Assembly: GCA_964650245.1 (NCBI GenBank)
Contig: CAZYQK010000002.1
Coordinates: 1 to 53,983 of the forward strand
Source: WS-2 sp964650245
GTDB taxonomy: Bacteria; Eisenbacteria; RBG-16-71-46
DNA length: 53,983 nt
Direction: 5' to 3'
The stretch's first letter is position 1, and every line of letters starts with the position of its first letter. This document shows positions 25,671-35,345 of this stretch, piece by piece. The notes beneath the pieces are model-generated. The model was not told where the DNA came from, did not search any database, and saw only the letters and a list, made by a program, of their open reading frames with translations. A program made the position numbers and the translations under genes.

Positions 25671-25734
25671 GTGAGGGCCTCACTGGAGGAGGTGCGCTGC
25701 GCGTGCTGCGCCGTGGGCCGCTCCACCTTTGCGC

Positions 25735-25763
25735 TTGCGTCCCGCCCAGTCCATCCCTAAATT
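25735..25763 (+). promoter_or_regulatory. Candidate promoter for the cta operon
   Basis: TTGCGT (25735-25740) and TAAATT (25758-25763) with a 17-base spacer. Predicted +1 is near 25770, about 108 bases before ctaA. Confidence 0.5.
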
Positions 25764-25877
25764 CGCCGCGCTTCCCGCACCCGGGAGGCGCCTTCGGGGA
25801 GCGCCGGGCGCGGCGCTCCATCGCGCTCGCCGCCACCGCCGGCGCTCCGGCCCGGCGCTTGGGCCCGCAGAGGATCC

Positions 25878-26813
25878 ATGGCTTCCACCACGGCGTTTCG
25901 AATCGCGGGCCGGCTGTCGCTCGCGACCACGCTGCTCATGTTCGGGCTGATGGTGCTGGGCTCGGTGGTGCGCAGCACAGGCTCCGGGCTCGCCTGCCCG
26001 GACTGGCCGCTGTGCCAGGGCCGGCTGATCCCGCCGTTTCAGTTCAACGTGCTCATCGAGTGGTTCCACCGGCTGGCCGCGCTGCTGGTGAGCGTGCTGC
26101 TGTTCGCCACGGCGGGGTGGATCCTGCTGCATCGCACGACTCGCTCGAAGCTGGGCGGGCTCGCGACGCTGGCGGTGGTGCTGCTCGCGGCGCAGGTGCT
26201 GCTCGGAGCGCTCACGGTGTGGAAGCTGCTCTCACCGGCGGTGGTGAGCGGCCATCTTGCGGTGGCGCTGCTGCTGTTCGCGACATTGCTCTCGCTCACG
26301 CTGATCGCGCGCGAGGAGTCCGAGCCCGACGCGGCTGAGCCGCGGCCGCTGCGCCCGCCGGGGCTGCTCGCCACGCTCGCGATCGCGACCGCGATGGCCT
26401 GCGGCCAGGCGCTGCTGGGCGGCATGGTGAGCACCAGCCACGCAGGGCTCGCGTGCCCCGACTGGCCGGGCTGTAACGGCCGGCTCTTTCCCCCGCTCGA
26501 GGGGCCCGAAGGCCTCCACATGCTTCATCGCTACGGCGCATACGCGCTCACCGCCATGATGATGCTGGTCGCGATCCGCGCGCGCACTGCTCCCGATGCC
26601 GCGGTGCGGGCGGGCGGGGCCATGGCGTTCGGCCTCACGCTCGCGCAGGTGGTGCTCGGGGTGTGCAACGTGCTGCTCGGGACCCCGCCCTGGCTCTCGG
26701 CGATGCACCTCGCGACCGCGGTGGCGATTCTCGCGCTGCTGCTGGTTGCGTCCTTCCGGGCCGCGGCGCTGCCCGCGCGCGAGGCGCGCGTGGCGCTGGT
26801 GGCGACCCCATGA
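25878..26813 (+). CDS. ctaA: Heme A synthase
   Basis: A 311-residue inner-membrane enzyme (COX15/CtaA) that oxidises heme O to heme A. It has eight hydrophobic segments in two repeats. The four heme-ligand histidines are His64 (EWFHR), His126 (SGHLA), His217 (MLHRYGA) and His277 (AMHLATA). Each half contains a near-identical loop with a Cys pair (LACPDWPLCQGRL, Cys40/46, and LACPDWPGCNGRL, Cys193/199), clear evidence of internal duplication. It is first in the aerobic oxidase operon and overlaps ctaB by 4 bases (ATGA). Confidence 0.95.
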   Translation: MASTTAFRIAGRLSLATTLLMFGLMVLGSVVRSTGSGLACPDWPLCQGRLIPPFQFNVLIEWFHRLAALLVSVLLFATAGWILLHRTTRSKLGGLATLAVVLLAAQVLLGALTVWKLLSPAVVSGHLAVALLLFATLLSLTLIAREESEPDAAEPRPLRPPGLLATLAIATAMACGQALLGGMVSTSHAGLACPDWPGCNGRLFPPLEGPEGLHMLHRYGAYALTAMMMLVAIRARTAPDAAVRAGGAMAFGLTLAQVVLGVCNVLLGTPPWLSAMHLATAVAILALLLVASFRAAALPAREARVALVATP

Positions 26814-27724
26814 GCCTCGCGCTGGCCGAGCCCTCGGTGCGGCGCCTGGCACTCGCCTATCTCGAGCTCACCAAGCCGCGCATCGTGACGCTGGTGGTGA
26901 TCACCGGCGTGCCCGCGCTCCTGATCGCGGCGCAGGGGATGCCGCCCGCCCACATCTTCTTCGGCACGCTGGCGGGCACCATGATGGCGGCGGCCTCGGC
27001 GGCGAGCTTCAACATGTACTTCGACCGCGATCTCGACGGGCTGATGCGCCGCACCGCGAGCCGCCCGCTGCCCTCCGGGCTGCTCCCGCCCTCCAGCGCG
27101 CTGGGTCTGGGCTGCGTGCTGGCGGGGCTCTCGTGGGTGACGCTGCTCACCTTCACCCACCTGCTGGCGGGGCTGATCGCGCTCGCGTCGATCTTCTACT
27201 ACGCCGTGGTCTACACGGTGTGGCTCAAGCGCCGCACGCCGCAGAACATCGTGATCGGGGGCGCCGCGGGTGCCGCGGCGCCGCTCATCGCGTGGGCCGC
27301 GGTGACGGGGGGCGTCAGCGTGCCGGCCGTGCTGCTCGCGGGCATCGTGTTCCTGTGGACGCCGCCGCATTTCTGGGCGCTCGCGCTCTACCGGCTCGAC
27401 GACTACGCGCACGCCCACGTGCCGATGCTGCCGGTGACGCACGGCGAAGACGAGACGCGGCGGCAGATCCTGCTCTACTCGCTGACCCTGGTGCCGGTGA
27501 CCCTGGCGCTGGTGCCGCTCGGGGTGGCGGGCTGGGTCTACGGCGTGCCGGCGGCGCTGCTGGGCGCGGCGTTCGTGTTCGGCGCGGCCCGGCTGCGGCG
27601 CTCGAAGAGCGGCGCGCACGCCACGCAGCTCTTCCGCTTCTCGATCCTCTACCTGTTCCTGCTGTTCGTGATGCTCACGCTGGACGCCGTGGTGCGGATC
27701 GCGGTGCGGGGCGGGGGGGCGTGA
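26810..27724 (+). CDS. ctaB: Protoheme IX farnesyltransferase (heme O synthase)
   Basis: A 304-residue polytopic membrane prenyltransferase (UbiA superfamily) that adds farnesyl to heme B to make heme O, the substrate of CtaA. Diagnostic motifs are LTKPRIVTLVV, the Asp-rich Asn68-Asp72-Asp76 set in NMYFDRDLDGLMRRT, the loop YTVWLKRRTPQNIVIGGAAG and LWTPPHFWALALYR. It has about nine membrane helices. The start is at the ATGA overlap with ctaA, so the two are probably coupled. Assignment is secure. Confidence 0.96.
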   Translation: MSLALAEPSVRRLALAYLELTKPRIVTLVVITGVPALLIAAQGMPPAHIFFGTLAGTMMAAASAASFNMYFDRDLDGLMRRTASRPLPSGLLPPSSALGLGCVLAGLSWVTLLTFTHLLAGLIALASIFYYAVVYTVWLKRRTPQNIVIGGAAGAAAPLIAWAAVTGGVSVPAVLLAGIVFLWTPPHFWALALYRLDDYAHAHVPMLPVTHGEDETRRQILLYSLTLVPVTLALVPLGVAGWVYGVPAALLGAAFVFGAARLRRSKSGAHATQLFRFSILYLFLLFVMLTLDAVVRIAVRGGGA

Positions 27725-27772
27725 GCGGGCGGCCCGGGAGCCGGGAGACCGCGCCGCGATCCACAATCCGGT

Positions 27773-27801
27773 TTCACTCCGGTGCTGCAGCGTGGTAGTT
27801 T
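27773..27801 (+). promoter_or_regulatory. Possible internal promoter before ctaC
   Basis: TTCACT (27773-27778) and TAGTTT (27796-27801) spaced by 17 bases within the 145-base gap between ctaB and ctaC. It could drive the structural subunits separately from the heme A genes. Confidence 0.35.
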
Positions 27802-27869
27802 TCCGCGCGACTTTTTGCCCGCGAGTGCGAGTCCAGGACCCGAGTCACCCGACCCCCACAGGGAAGCCC

Positions 27870-28892
27870 ATGGCCCGAAGGCCCCAACGCACACTGCTGC
27901 GGCTCGCCGCGTTGCTCGTGACGGTCCTGCCGCTCGCGATCGCCGGCTGCACGCTCCAGCAGTTCCCGCAGAGCACCCTCCACCCGCACTCCGACTACGC
28001 GAATAGCATCCAGTCGCTGCTCGAGCAGCTGACGTTCTGGGTGGTCGTCATCTTCGTGGTGGTCGAGGGACTCCTGATCTACGCGGTGATCCGGTTTCGC
28101 GCGCGCCCGGGAATGGCGGATCCCAAGCCGGTCCACGGCCACACCGGTCTCGAGATCGCCTGGACCATCGCACCCGCCGTGATCCTCGCGATCGTCGCCG
28201 TGCCGACCGTGCTCGCCATCTACCAGACCCAGGGCGGCGCGCCGGCGGGAGCGCTCCAGGTCAAGGTGACGGGGCACCAGTGGTGGTGGGAGTTCAATTA
28301 TCCGGAGCTGGGCGTGACCACGGGGAGCGAGCTGCACGTCCCGGTCAATCGCGCGATCGCGGTGGATCTCGAGTCCGCCGACGTGATTCACAGCTTCTGG
28401 TTCCCGGCGGTCGGCGGCAAGCGCGACGTGGTCCCGGGGCACACCAACCGCATGTGGTTCACGCCCGACAGCGTCGGAGTGTTTCCCGGACAGTGCGCCG
28501 AGCTGTGCGGCATCTCGCACGCAAACATGAAGATGATACTGGTGGTCGAGACCCGGGAGGCGTTCGACGCGTGGGTCGCGCGGCAGAAGCAGGCGCCAGC
28601 TGAGCCGGACTCGACCACGCTCGCCGGCCGGGGCCGGGCGATCTACGCCGAGAGCGCGTGCATCGGCTGCCACACCATCGAGGGCATTTCGGCCGGGATC
28701 ATCGGGCCGAATCTCACGCACGTCGGAAGCCGCATGACGCTCGCGGGCGCGATGTTCCCGAACGACAGCCGGCACCTCGCGAAGTGGATCGCCGAGCCGG
28801 ACAAGCAGAAGCCCGGGACGATGATGCTCAATCTCTCGTTGCCGCCCGACCAGGTCGAAGTGCTGGTCGCGTACCTCCAGAGCCTGAAGTAG
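27870..28892 (+). CDS. ctaC: Cytochrome c oxidase subunit II with fused cytochrome c (caa3 type)
   Basis: A 340-residue lipoprotein subunit. A signal peptide with lipobox LAIAGC (Cys27) is followed by two membrane helices and the CuA cupredoxin domain. The copper ligands are His174 (VIHSFWFP), Cys209, Cys213, His217 and Met220 (CAELCGISHANMKM), with the aromatic patch GHQWWWEF. A C-terminal cytochrome c domain adds heme motif CIGCH (Cys264, Cys267, His268) and a likely Met ligand in KPGTMMLN. It passes electrons from soluble or bound donors to CuA. The ATG at 27870 is preferred over an upstream frame because AGGGAAG lies four bases before it and the signal peptide starts there. Confidence 0.96.
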   Translation: MARRPQRTLLRLAALLVTVLPLAIAGCTLQQFPQSTLHPHSDYANSIQSLLEQLTFWVVVIFVVVEGLLIYAVIRFRARPGMADPKPVHGHTGLEIAWTIAPAVILAIVAVPTVLAIYQTQGGAPAGALQVKVTGHQWWWEFNYPELGVTTGSELHVPVNRAIAVDLESADVIHSFWFPAVGGKRDVVPGHTNRMWFTPDSVGVFPGQCAELCGISHANMKMILVVETREAFDAWVARQKQAPAEPDSTTLAGRGRAIYAESACIGCHTIEGISAGIIGPNLTHVGSRMTLAGAMFPNDSRHLAKWIAEPDKQKPGTMMLNLSLPPDQVEVLVAYLQSLK

Positions 28893-28921
28893 CCGCGCGG
28901 AACCACGAGAAAGGAAGGGTC

Positions 28922-30727
28922 ATGGCCACCACCGCCGCCGCCATTCACGCCCCGGCCAAGCTCGAGTCCGGGCTGTGGAGCTGGCTCACGACCGTGGACC
29001 ACAAGCGCATCGGGATCCTGTACGGGTCCACCGCGCTGTTCTTCTTCCTGCTCGGGGGGCTCGAGGCGCTCCTCATCCGGATCCAGCTCATGAAGCCGGA
29101 GAACACGCTGGTGAGCCCCGATTTCTTCAACCAGCTGTTCACCATGCACGGCACGACCATGATCTTCCTCGCCGTGATGCCGCTCTCGGCGAGCTTCTTC
29201 AACTTCATCGTGCCGCTTCAGATCGGCGCACGCGACGTCGCTTTTCCCCGCCTTAACGCGTTCAGCTACTGGGTGTTCCTTTCCGGCGGGATCTTCCTCA
29301 ACCTCAGCTTCTTCCTGGGCGGCGCGCCCAGCACGGGCTGGTTCGGCTACTCGAACCTGACCTCGAGCCAGTACGCGCCCGGGCACGGCGTGGACTTCTG
29401 GGCGATCGGCCTCCAGATCCTGGGCATCGCCTCGCTCGCCGCGGGGTTCAATTTCATCATCACCATCCTCAACCTGCGCGCGCCCGGGATGAAGCTCATG
29501 CGCATGCCGGTGTTCGTCTGGATGACGCTGGTCACATCGTTCCTCATCATCCTGGCCTTCCCGGTCATCACCGTGGCGCTGGTGTTCCTGCTGTTCGACC
29601 GTTTCACCGGCACCAATTTCTTCGTGCCGGCGGGCGGCGCCGATCCGCTGCTGTGGCAGCACCTGTTCTGGCTGTTCGGCCACCCGGAGGTCTACATCCT
29701 GATCCTGCCGGCGATGGGAATCGTCTCCGAGGTGCTGCCGACTTTCTCGCGCAAGCCGCTGTTCGGCTATCCGGTGGTGGTCTACTCGGGGATCTTCATC
29801 GGCTTCATGGGCTGGGGGGTGTGGAGCCACCACATGTTCTCGGTGGGCCTGGGGCCGCTCGCGGATTCCTTTTTCGCGCTCACCACCATGCTCATCGCGA
29901 TCCCGACCGGCGTGAAGATCTTCAACTGGATCGCCACCATCTGGGGCGGACGGGTGGAGCTCAAGACCGCGATGCTGTTCGCGGTCGGCTTCATCGCCCT
30001 GTTCATCATGGGCGGGCTCTCGGGCTTCATGCACGCCTCGCCGCCCGCCGATCTGCAGCAGACCGACACCTATTTCGTGGTCGCGCACATCCACTACGTT
30101 CTGTTCGGCGGAGCCATCATGGGGCTGTTCGCGGGGATCTACTACTGGTTCCCGAAGGTCACCGGTCGCTTCATGAGCGAAGGGCTCGGCAAGCTGCATT
30201 TCTGGACCACGATGATCGCCATGAACATCACGTTCTTCCCCATGCACTTCGTGGGCCTGCTGGGCATGCCGCGGCGAGTCTACACCTACGCGCCCAACAT
30301 GGGCTTCGACCAGATGAATTTCCTGTCCACCATCGGCGCTCTGCTGCTGGTCCCCTCGCTGCTGGTCTTCCTGTGGAACCTGATTTCGAGCGCGAAGAAC
30401 GGAAAGCCCGCGGGCAGCGACCCGTGGGGCGGGGCGACGCTCGAGTGGGCGATCCCCTCGCCGCCGCCGGCCCACAACTTCGGCAGCATTCCCGAGGTGA
30501 AGAGCCTCGATCCGCTGTGGCACAAGGAAGGGCGCGAGCTGGCGCTGGCCTCGAACCAGGCGCGCGGCCCGTTCCACATGCCGCCGCCCTCGTTCTGGCC
30601 GCTGGTGAGCGGGCTGGGCGTCACCCTGCTCATGAGCGGAATGATCTTCGGCTGGGCGGTCGGCATCCCGGGACTGGTGCTCACCCTCGCCGGCATCTAT
30701 TCCTGGGCGTTCGAGCCCTGCACGTGA
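28922..30727 (+). CDS. ctaD: Cytochrome c oxidase subunit I
   Basis: A 601-residue catalytic subunit with about 12-14 membrane helices. Heme a ligands are His76 (MHGTTM) and His391 (AHIHY); heme a3 is bound by His389. CuB ligands are His254 (GHPEVY), His303 and His304 (WSHHMF). The Tyr258 that cross-links to His254 is present, as is the A1-type D-channel Glu256 in GHPEV, so it is an A1-family proton-pumping heme-copper oxidase. ATG 28922 follows GAAAGGAAGG. It is 29 bases after ctaC. Confidence 0.97.
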   Translation: MATTAAAIHAPAKLESGLWSWLTTVDHKRIGILYGSTALFFFLLGGLEALLIRIQLMKPENTLVSPDFFNQLFTMHGTTMIFLAVMPLSASFFNFIVPLQIGARDVAFPRLNAFSYWVFLSGGIFLNLSFFLGGAPSTGWFGYSNLTSSQYAPGHGVDFWAIGLQILGIASLAAGFNFIITILNLRAPGMKLMRMPVFVWMTLVTSFLIILAFPVITVALVFLLFDRFTGTNFFVPAGGADPLLWQHLFWLFGHPEVYILILPAMGIVSEVLPTFSRKPLFGYPVVVYSGIFIGFMGWGVWSHHMFSVGLGPLADSFFALTTMLIAIPTGVKIFNWIATIWGGRVELKTAMLFAVGFIALFIMGGLSGFMHASPPADLQQTDTYFVVAHIHYVLFGGAIMGLFAGIYYWFPKVTGRFMSEGLGKLHFWTTMIAMNITFFPMHFVGLLGMPRRVYTYAPNMGFDQMNFLSTIGALLLVPSLLVFLWNLISSAKNGKPAGSDPWGGATLEWAIPSPPPAHNFGSIPEVKSLDPLWHKEGRELALASNQARGPFHMPPPSFWPLVSGLGVTLLMSGMIFGWAVGIPGLVLTLAGIYSWAFEPCT

Positions 30728-30755
30728 GCCTCATCATCCGCGGAGGGTACTGACC

Positions 30756-31358
30756 TTGGCCGTCGCCGCCCACGCCGTCGCGCCGCACGAGGCGCACCAC
30801 ACCAGCACCGGGCTCAACAGCCGGAAGATGCTGTTCTGGGCGTTCCTCGGCTCGGAATGCATGTTGTTCGGCTCGCTGATCGCGACCTATGTCGTCTACC
30901 GCGGACGCGACCAGGTGGGGCCGCACCCGCACGAGATCTTCAACATTCCCTTCACCTCGGTGAGCGCCTTCGTGCTGCTGATGAGCAGTCTCACCATGGT
31001 GCTGGCGCTGGCCGCGGTTCAGCGCGGCAACCAGCGTGGCGCCCGCACCTGGCTGGCCGCCACCGCGCTGCTCGGCATGACGTTCGTCGCCGGGCAGTGT
31101 TACGAGTTCACCGAGTTCTTCTACGACGGGCTCAGGCTCCAAACCAACCTGTTCGGCTCCACGTTCTTCGTGCTGACCGGGTTCCACGGCACGCACGTCA
31201 CGATCGGCGTCATCTGGCTGTGGACGCTGTTCATGATGGCGGTGCGCGGCAAGCTGCCGAAAGAGCGCGCGCTCGACGTCGAGATCGCGGGGCTCTACTG
31301 GCACTTCGTGGACGTGGTCTGGATCGCGATCTTCACCCTGGTCTACCTGATCCAGTAG
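30756..31358 (+). CDS. ctaE: Cytochrome c oxidase subunit III
   Basis: A 200-residue inner-membrane subunit with five predicted helices, the short five-helix form typical of caa3 oxidases. Motifs: KMLFWAFLGSECMLFGSLIA, FTSVSAFVLLMSSLTM, FFVLTGFHGTHVTIGVIWL and the C-terminal GLYWHFVDVVWIAIFTLVYL. It starts with TTG at 30756, eight bases after GGAGGG. It lies 28 bases after ctaD. Confidence 0.95.
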   Translation: MAVAAHAVAPHEAHHTSTGLNSRKMLFWAFLGSECMLFGSLIATYVVYRGRDQVGPHPHEIFNIPFTSVSAFVLLMSSLTMVLALAAVQRGNQRGARTWLAATALLGMTFVAGQCYEFTEFFYDGLRLQTNLFGSTFFVLTGFHGTHVTIGVIWLWTLFMMAVRGKLPKERALDVEIAGLYWHFVDVVWIAIFTLVYLIQ

Positions 31359-31369
31359 GGGAGGCACTC

Positions 31370-31671
31370 ATGGCCGAGCACGCCGAAGGTCACGCGCAAC
31401 CGAAGGGGCACGCGCACCCGGGTGCCAAGGAGTACCTCGCGATCGCCACCATCCTCACGGTGCTCACGGCGGTCGAGGTCGCGGTGTTCTACATCCCCTC
31501 GATGAAGCCCATGCTGGTGCCAACGCTGCTCACGCTCTCGGCGGTCAAGTTAGCGCTGGAGGCGATGTTCTACATGCACCTTAAGTTCGACCATCGGCTG
31601 TTTTCGTGGTGCCGATGATAATCGCGGCGCTCGTGATCCTCGCGCTGCTGAAGTTGTTCGGGCGCTGGTAG
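31370..31671 (+). pseudogene. ctaF: Cytochrome c oxidase subunit IV, frameshifted near its end
   Basis: The gene begins MAEHAEGHAQPKGHAHPGAK with GGGGAGG before its ATG and encodes two membrane helices (AIATILTVLTAVEVAVFYIP; LVPTLLTLSAVKLALEAMF) and YMHLKFDHRLF. The frame then reads SWCR and stops at 31618. One frame over, the sequence continues FVVPMIIAALVILALLKLFG-RW to a TAG at 31671: exactly the third helix and end expected for this family. Adding one T to the TTTT at 31601-31604 restores a 100-residue protein. It is therefore a single-base deletion in a short T run, either real or a sequencing error. The mutant product would lack the last helix. Confidence 0.88.
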
Positions 31672-31722
31672 GGGATCGTGGAACCCCGCGCCGCGCCGAA
31701 AGGTGCCGCGCGGCCAAGGGTA

Positions 31723-31754
31723 GAGCCCCGGAGTCCTCTCGGACGCCGGGGCTC
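31723..31754. terminator. Hairpin between cta operon and tRNA-fMet
   Basis: GAGCCCCGG (31723-31731) pairs with 31746-31754, and an inner GTCC/GGAC arm closes on TCTC. It sits between the convergent cta operon and tRNA gene and may serve both. There is no T-tract on either strand. Confidence 0.5.
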
Positions 31755-31757
31755 GAT

Positions 31758-31834
<77 letters not shown>

Positions 31835-31846
31835 TCAACAGGCCGA

Positions 31847-31875
31847 AAGCTAAGGGCCCGCCCGCCCGCTGTCAA
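31847..31875 (-). promoter_or_regulatory. Promoter of tRNA-fMet
   Basis: On the minus strand a consensus TTGACA (31875-31870), a 17-base spacer, and TAGCTT (31852-31847). Predicted +1 is near 31840, six bases before the mature 5' end. The strongest sigma-70 match in the window. Confidence 0.8.
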
Positions 31876-31953
31876 GTCGGACTGCGCGCGCAAGTCGGGC
31901 GGAACGCGCAGGTCGAGCGGCACCGTCCCGGCTCGATTCGCCCGACTCACCGG

Positions 31954-31982
31954 TTGCGTGCGCTTCGCGCGGTGGATATTCT
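31954..31982 (+). promoter_or_regulatory. Promoter of outer-membrane protein gene
   Basis: TTGCGT (31954-31959), a 17-base spacer and TATTCT (31977-31982). Predicted +1 is near 31989, a 58-base leader. Confidence 0.55.
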
Positions 31983-32046
31983 CCGCGCTCTTGACCGGGA
32001 TCGAACACGTGCGGATCGGGACGGACATTCTTGCCTGGAGGCAGCG

Positions 32047-32814
32047 TTGACTCGTAATCGGCTCGCGGCCGCGGTGGGTCTCGCCGGACTGCTGGTGGCG
32101 GGAGGGGAGGCCCGGCAGGCGCAAGCGGCCGCCGAGGTCCACCGCATCAACCTCGTGATCTCGGCGATTCCCACGCAGATCTCCGGCGGCGACTTCAACG
32201 ACGAGATCGATTTCCGCAACCGTGCCTACATCGAGCCCCGGGGCCTCGAGGGCATGGACCGCATCACATACGGCTGGCTCTTCGACACCGAGCTGCGCTA
32301 CCTGGTCCGGCCGAGCCTGGCGCTGGCGGCGGGAGTGGGGCAGCTGCGCATCAGGAGCTCGCGCGAGTTCCTGCCCGCGCTGCAGGAGGACATCCGGCTG
32401 CGCGCCGAAATCCTCTCGGTGCCGATTCACGCCGGGGCGGCCTACTACTTCCAGCCCTACAACCAGGGCGACTTCCAGGCCCGAGCCTACGCCGGCGGCG
32501 GATTCCTGAGCCTGGTGGGAAACCGCGCCAAGTTCCAGCGCTTCGAGCAGGTGGGCGACACCGCGCGCTCGCTGTCGCGCTGGCAGGAGGTCACGCTCAA
32601 GGGTGAGAGCCCGGGCTTCTACCTCGAAGCCGGGGTGCACATGTTCTTCGCGATCCGCTACTCGGTGCTGCTCGGCGTGCTCTACCGGGACGCCAAGATC
32701 GCGGACATGAGGAACCGCGCCACCCTGGTGCGCGCGACGGCCCCCGACGGCAAGCCGTTCCGACTGGACGCGAGCGGCGTGGGGGCGCGCATGGCGATCG
32801 CTTTCGGTTTCTAG
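32047..32814 (+). CDS. Exported beta-barrel-like outer-membrane protein
   Basis: A 255-residue protein of no recognised family. The TTG at 32047, preceded by GGAGG five bases away, gives a signal peptide (MTRNRLAAAVGLAGLLVAGG to AQA). The mature part alternates polar and hydrophobic residues in strands typical of small outer-membrane barrels (TYGWLFDTELRYLVRPSLAL, VPIHAGAAYYFQ, FQARAYAGGGFLSLVG, YLEAGVHMFFAIRYSVLLGV) and ends with aromatic IAFGF, the C-terminal Phe signature read by the Bam machinery. Function unknown. The open frame extends upstream over the tRNA promoter but has no signal there. Confidence 0.75.
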   Translation: MTRNRLAAAVGLAGLLVAGGEARQAQAAAEVHRINLVISAIPTQISGGDFNDEIDFRNRAYIEPRGLEGMDRITYGWLFDTELRYLVRPSLALAAGVGQLRIRSSREFLPALQEDIRLRAEILSVPIHAGAAYYFQPYNQGDFQARAYAGGGFLSLVGNRAKFQRFEQVGDTARSLSRWQEVTLKGESPGFYLEAGVHMFFAIRYSVLLGVLYRDAKIADMRNRATLVRATAPDGKPFRLDASGVGARMAIAFGF

Positions 32815-32831
32815 CGGGGCCCGGGCCGCAT

Positions 32832-33194
32832 TCAGCGCTTGAGGCTGTCGCCCCGCGCGCCCTGGATGCGGTAGATGATCTCGCCGCGGCCGGCCATGCC
32901 GCCGTGCTCGCGCAGCCAGCGCTCGCCCCGCAGCCGGGACGCCGCCGGATCCTTGAGCTCGGTTTCGAGGCGGTCGCGCTCGAGCCCGACGCGCTCGAGC
33001 TCGAGCGCGGCAGCTTCGTTCTCGCGCCCGAGCCGCCAGATCCGGTAGAAGCTGTGCTCGCTCAGGAATCCCACCCATGCGAGCCAGATCGCCGCGAGCG
33101 CCCACGCCCAGCGCAGCCGGCGCCGAACCGGATCAAGCGCCGGCGCATAGCGTGAGAGGCGATATCGCCGGATGCGAACCCCGATGTCGCGCAT
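32832..33194 (-). CDS. DivIC/FtsB-like septum formation initiator protein
   Basis: A 120-residue bitopic membrane protein of the division apparatus. A short basic cytoplasmic tail is followed by one membrane helix (LRWAWALAAIWLAWVGFLSE), a coiled coil (YRIWRLGRENEAAALELERV and on) and the end region ERWLREHGGMAGRGEIIYRI, which resembles the conserved 'ARe-lGm-kpgE' segment of DivIC/FtsB. The family stabilises FtsL and FtsQ/DivIB at the septum. Location just downstream of eno is the common bacterial arrangement. The ATG at 33194 has GGGAGG three bases before it. Confidence 0.87.
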   Translation of the reverse strand: MRDIGVRIRRYRLSRYAPALDPVRRRLRWAWALAAIWLAWVGFLSEHSFYRIWRLGRENEAAALELERVGLERDRLETELKDPAASRLRGERWLREHGGMAGRGEIIYRIQGARGDSLKR

Positions 33195-33296
33195 GACCTC
33201 CCTGTCCTTCCGTCCGAATCCCGGAGCGCAAGGTCGCGCCCCGCCGGAGCGTCCGTGCCCCTCGATCGATCCGCCGCGGCGGCGCGGCGCAACCGA

Positions 33297-34586
<1,290 letters not shown>

Positions 34587-34595
34587 GGCGGGCGC

Positions 34596-34624
34596 AGGCT
34601 ACGGGCGGGGCCGGCGGTCGTCAA
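34596..34624 (-). promoter_or_regulatory. Promoter of eno (near-leaderless)
   Basis: TTGACG (34624-34619), 17-base spacer, TAGCCT (34601-34596) on the minus strand. Predicted +1 at 34589, three bases before the first ATG, which has no ribosome site. Confidence 0.6.
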
Positions 34625-34686
34625 GCTCGCGCGCCGGTCCCCGGCCGCGGGTCCAGGCCGCGCCCGGTACTGCGTTTTGCCCGGCC

Positions 34687-34716
34687 TTGACCGGCCTCCG
34701 GACCCCCGCCTATCGT
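34687..34716 (+). promoter_or_regulatory. Promoter of the ECF sigma operon
   Basis: TTGACC (34687-34692), 18-base spacer, TATCGT (34711-34716). Predicted +1 is near 34723. A 12-codon ATG frame (MKLSPPAGRKRH) starts at 34725, before the sigma-factor GTG at 34773; whether it is translated is unknown. Confidence 0.45.
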
Positions 34717-34772
34717 GCGGCCCCATGAAACTTTCGCCTCCGGCCGGCCGTAAGCGGCATTGAAGATTTGGT

Positions 34773-35345
34773 GTGGGAAACGGCGAAGACACCGAGATCC
34801 TTCAGCGATGCCGTGAGGGCGACGAGAGGGCTTACCGCGAGATCATCCAGCGGTATCAGCGGCGGGTCTTCTCGCTGGCGCTCCGGGTGGTGAGACGGAC
34901 GGAGGACGCGGAAGACGTCACGCAGGAGACCTTCGTCCGGATGTTCCGGGCGATCGACCGATACGATCCGGCGAGACCCTTCGCCGCCTGGCTCTTCACC
35001 ATCGCCTCGCGGCTCTGCATCGATCATCTTCGCCGGCGCCGGGTGCGCCCGATCTCGCTGTTCCAGCGCGACCCGGAGACGCAGGAAGAGCGCACCATCG
35101 AGGTGGTCGATCCCGGTCTCAAGCCGGACGAGGAAACCTCGAGACTCGAGGAGGAGCGGCACACGCGGGAGCTGATCGACTCGCTGCCGCCGCACTATCG
35201 GATCGTCGTGATGCTTCGCCACCAGCAGGACCTGTCCTACGAAGAGATCGCCGAGGCGATGAAGCTCCCGCTCGGCACGGTGAAGGCGCGGATTCACCGC
35301 GCGCGGGCGCTGCTCAAGCATCGCCTCGAGAGCGAAAGCCCATGA
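34773..35345 (+). CDS. ECF-type RNA polymerase sigma factor (SigE-like)
   Basis: A 190-residue sigma-70 family factor with only regions 2 and 4. Region 2 (about 20-90) includes YQRRVFSLALRVVRRTEDAE, DVTQETFVRMFRAIDRYDP and FAAWLFTIASRLCIDHLRRR. Region 4 (about 137-185) is LPPHYRIVVMLRHQQDLSYE followed by EIAEAMKLPLGTVKARIHRA, the helix-turn-helix that reads the -35 element. The start is GTG at 34773 without a good ribosome site. Its last bases overlap the anti-sigma gene (ATGA), the usual arrangement. The stress sensed is unknown, but the third gene suggests the envelope. Confidence 0.95.
   Translation: MGNGEDTEILQRCREGDERAYREIIQRYQRRVFSLALRVVRRTEDAEDVTQETFVRMFRAIDRYDPARPFAAWLFTIASRLCIDHLRRRRVRPISLFQRDPETQEERTIEVVDPGLKPDEETSRLEEERHTRELIDSLPPHYRIVVMLRHQQDLSYEEIAEAMKLPLGTVKARIHRARALLKHRLESESP

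Noticed and set aside
31601..31606. Programmed -1 frameshift in ctaF
   Set aside because: CTG TTT TCG is not a good X-XXY-YYZ slippery site (slippage would pair Phe-tRNA on GTT), there is no clear downstream pseudoknot, and no member of the family is known to use recoding. A missing T is simpler.
34725..34763. 12-codon leader peptide MKLSPPAGRKRH before the sigma factor
   Set aside because: No repeated or regulatory codons and no attenuator structure; kept only as a note under the promoter.
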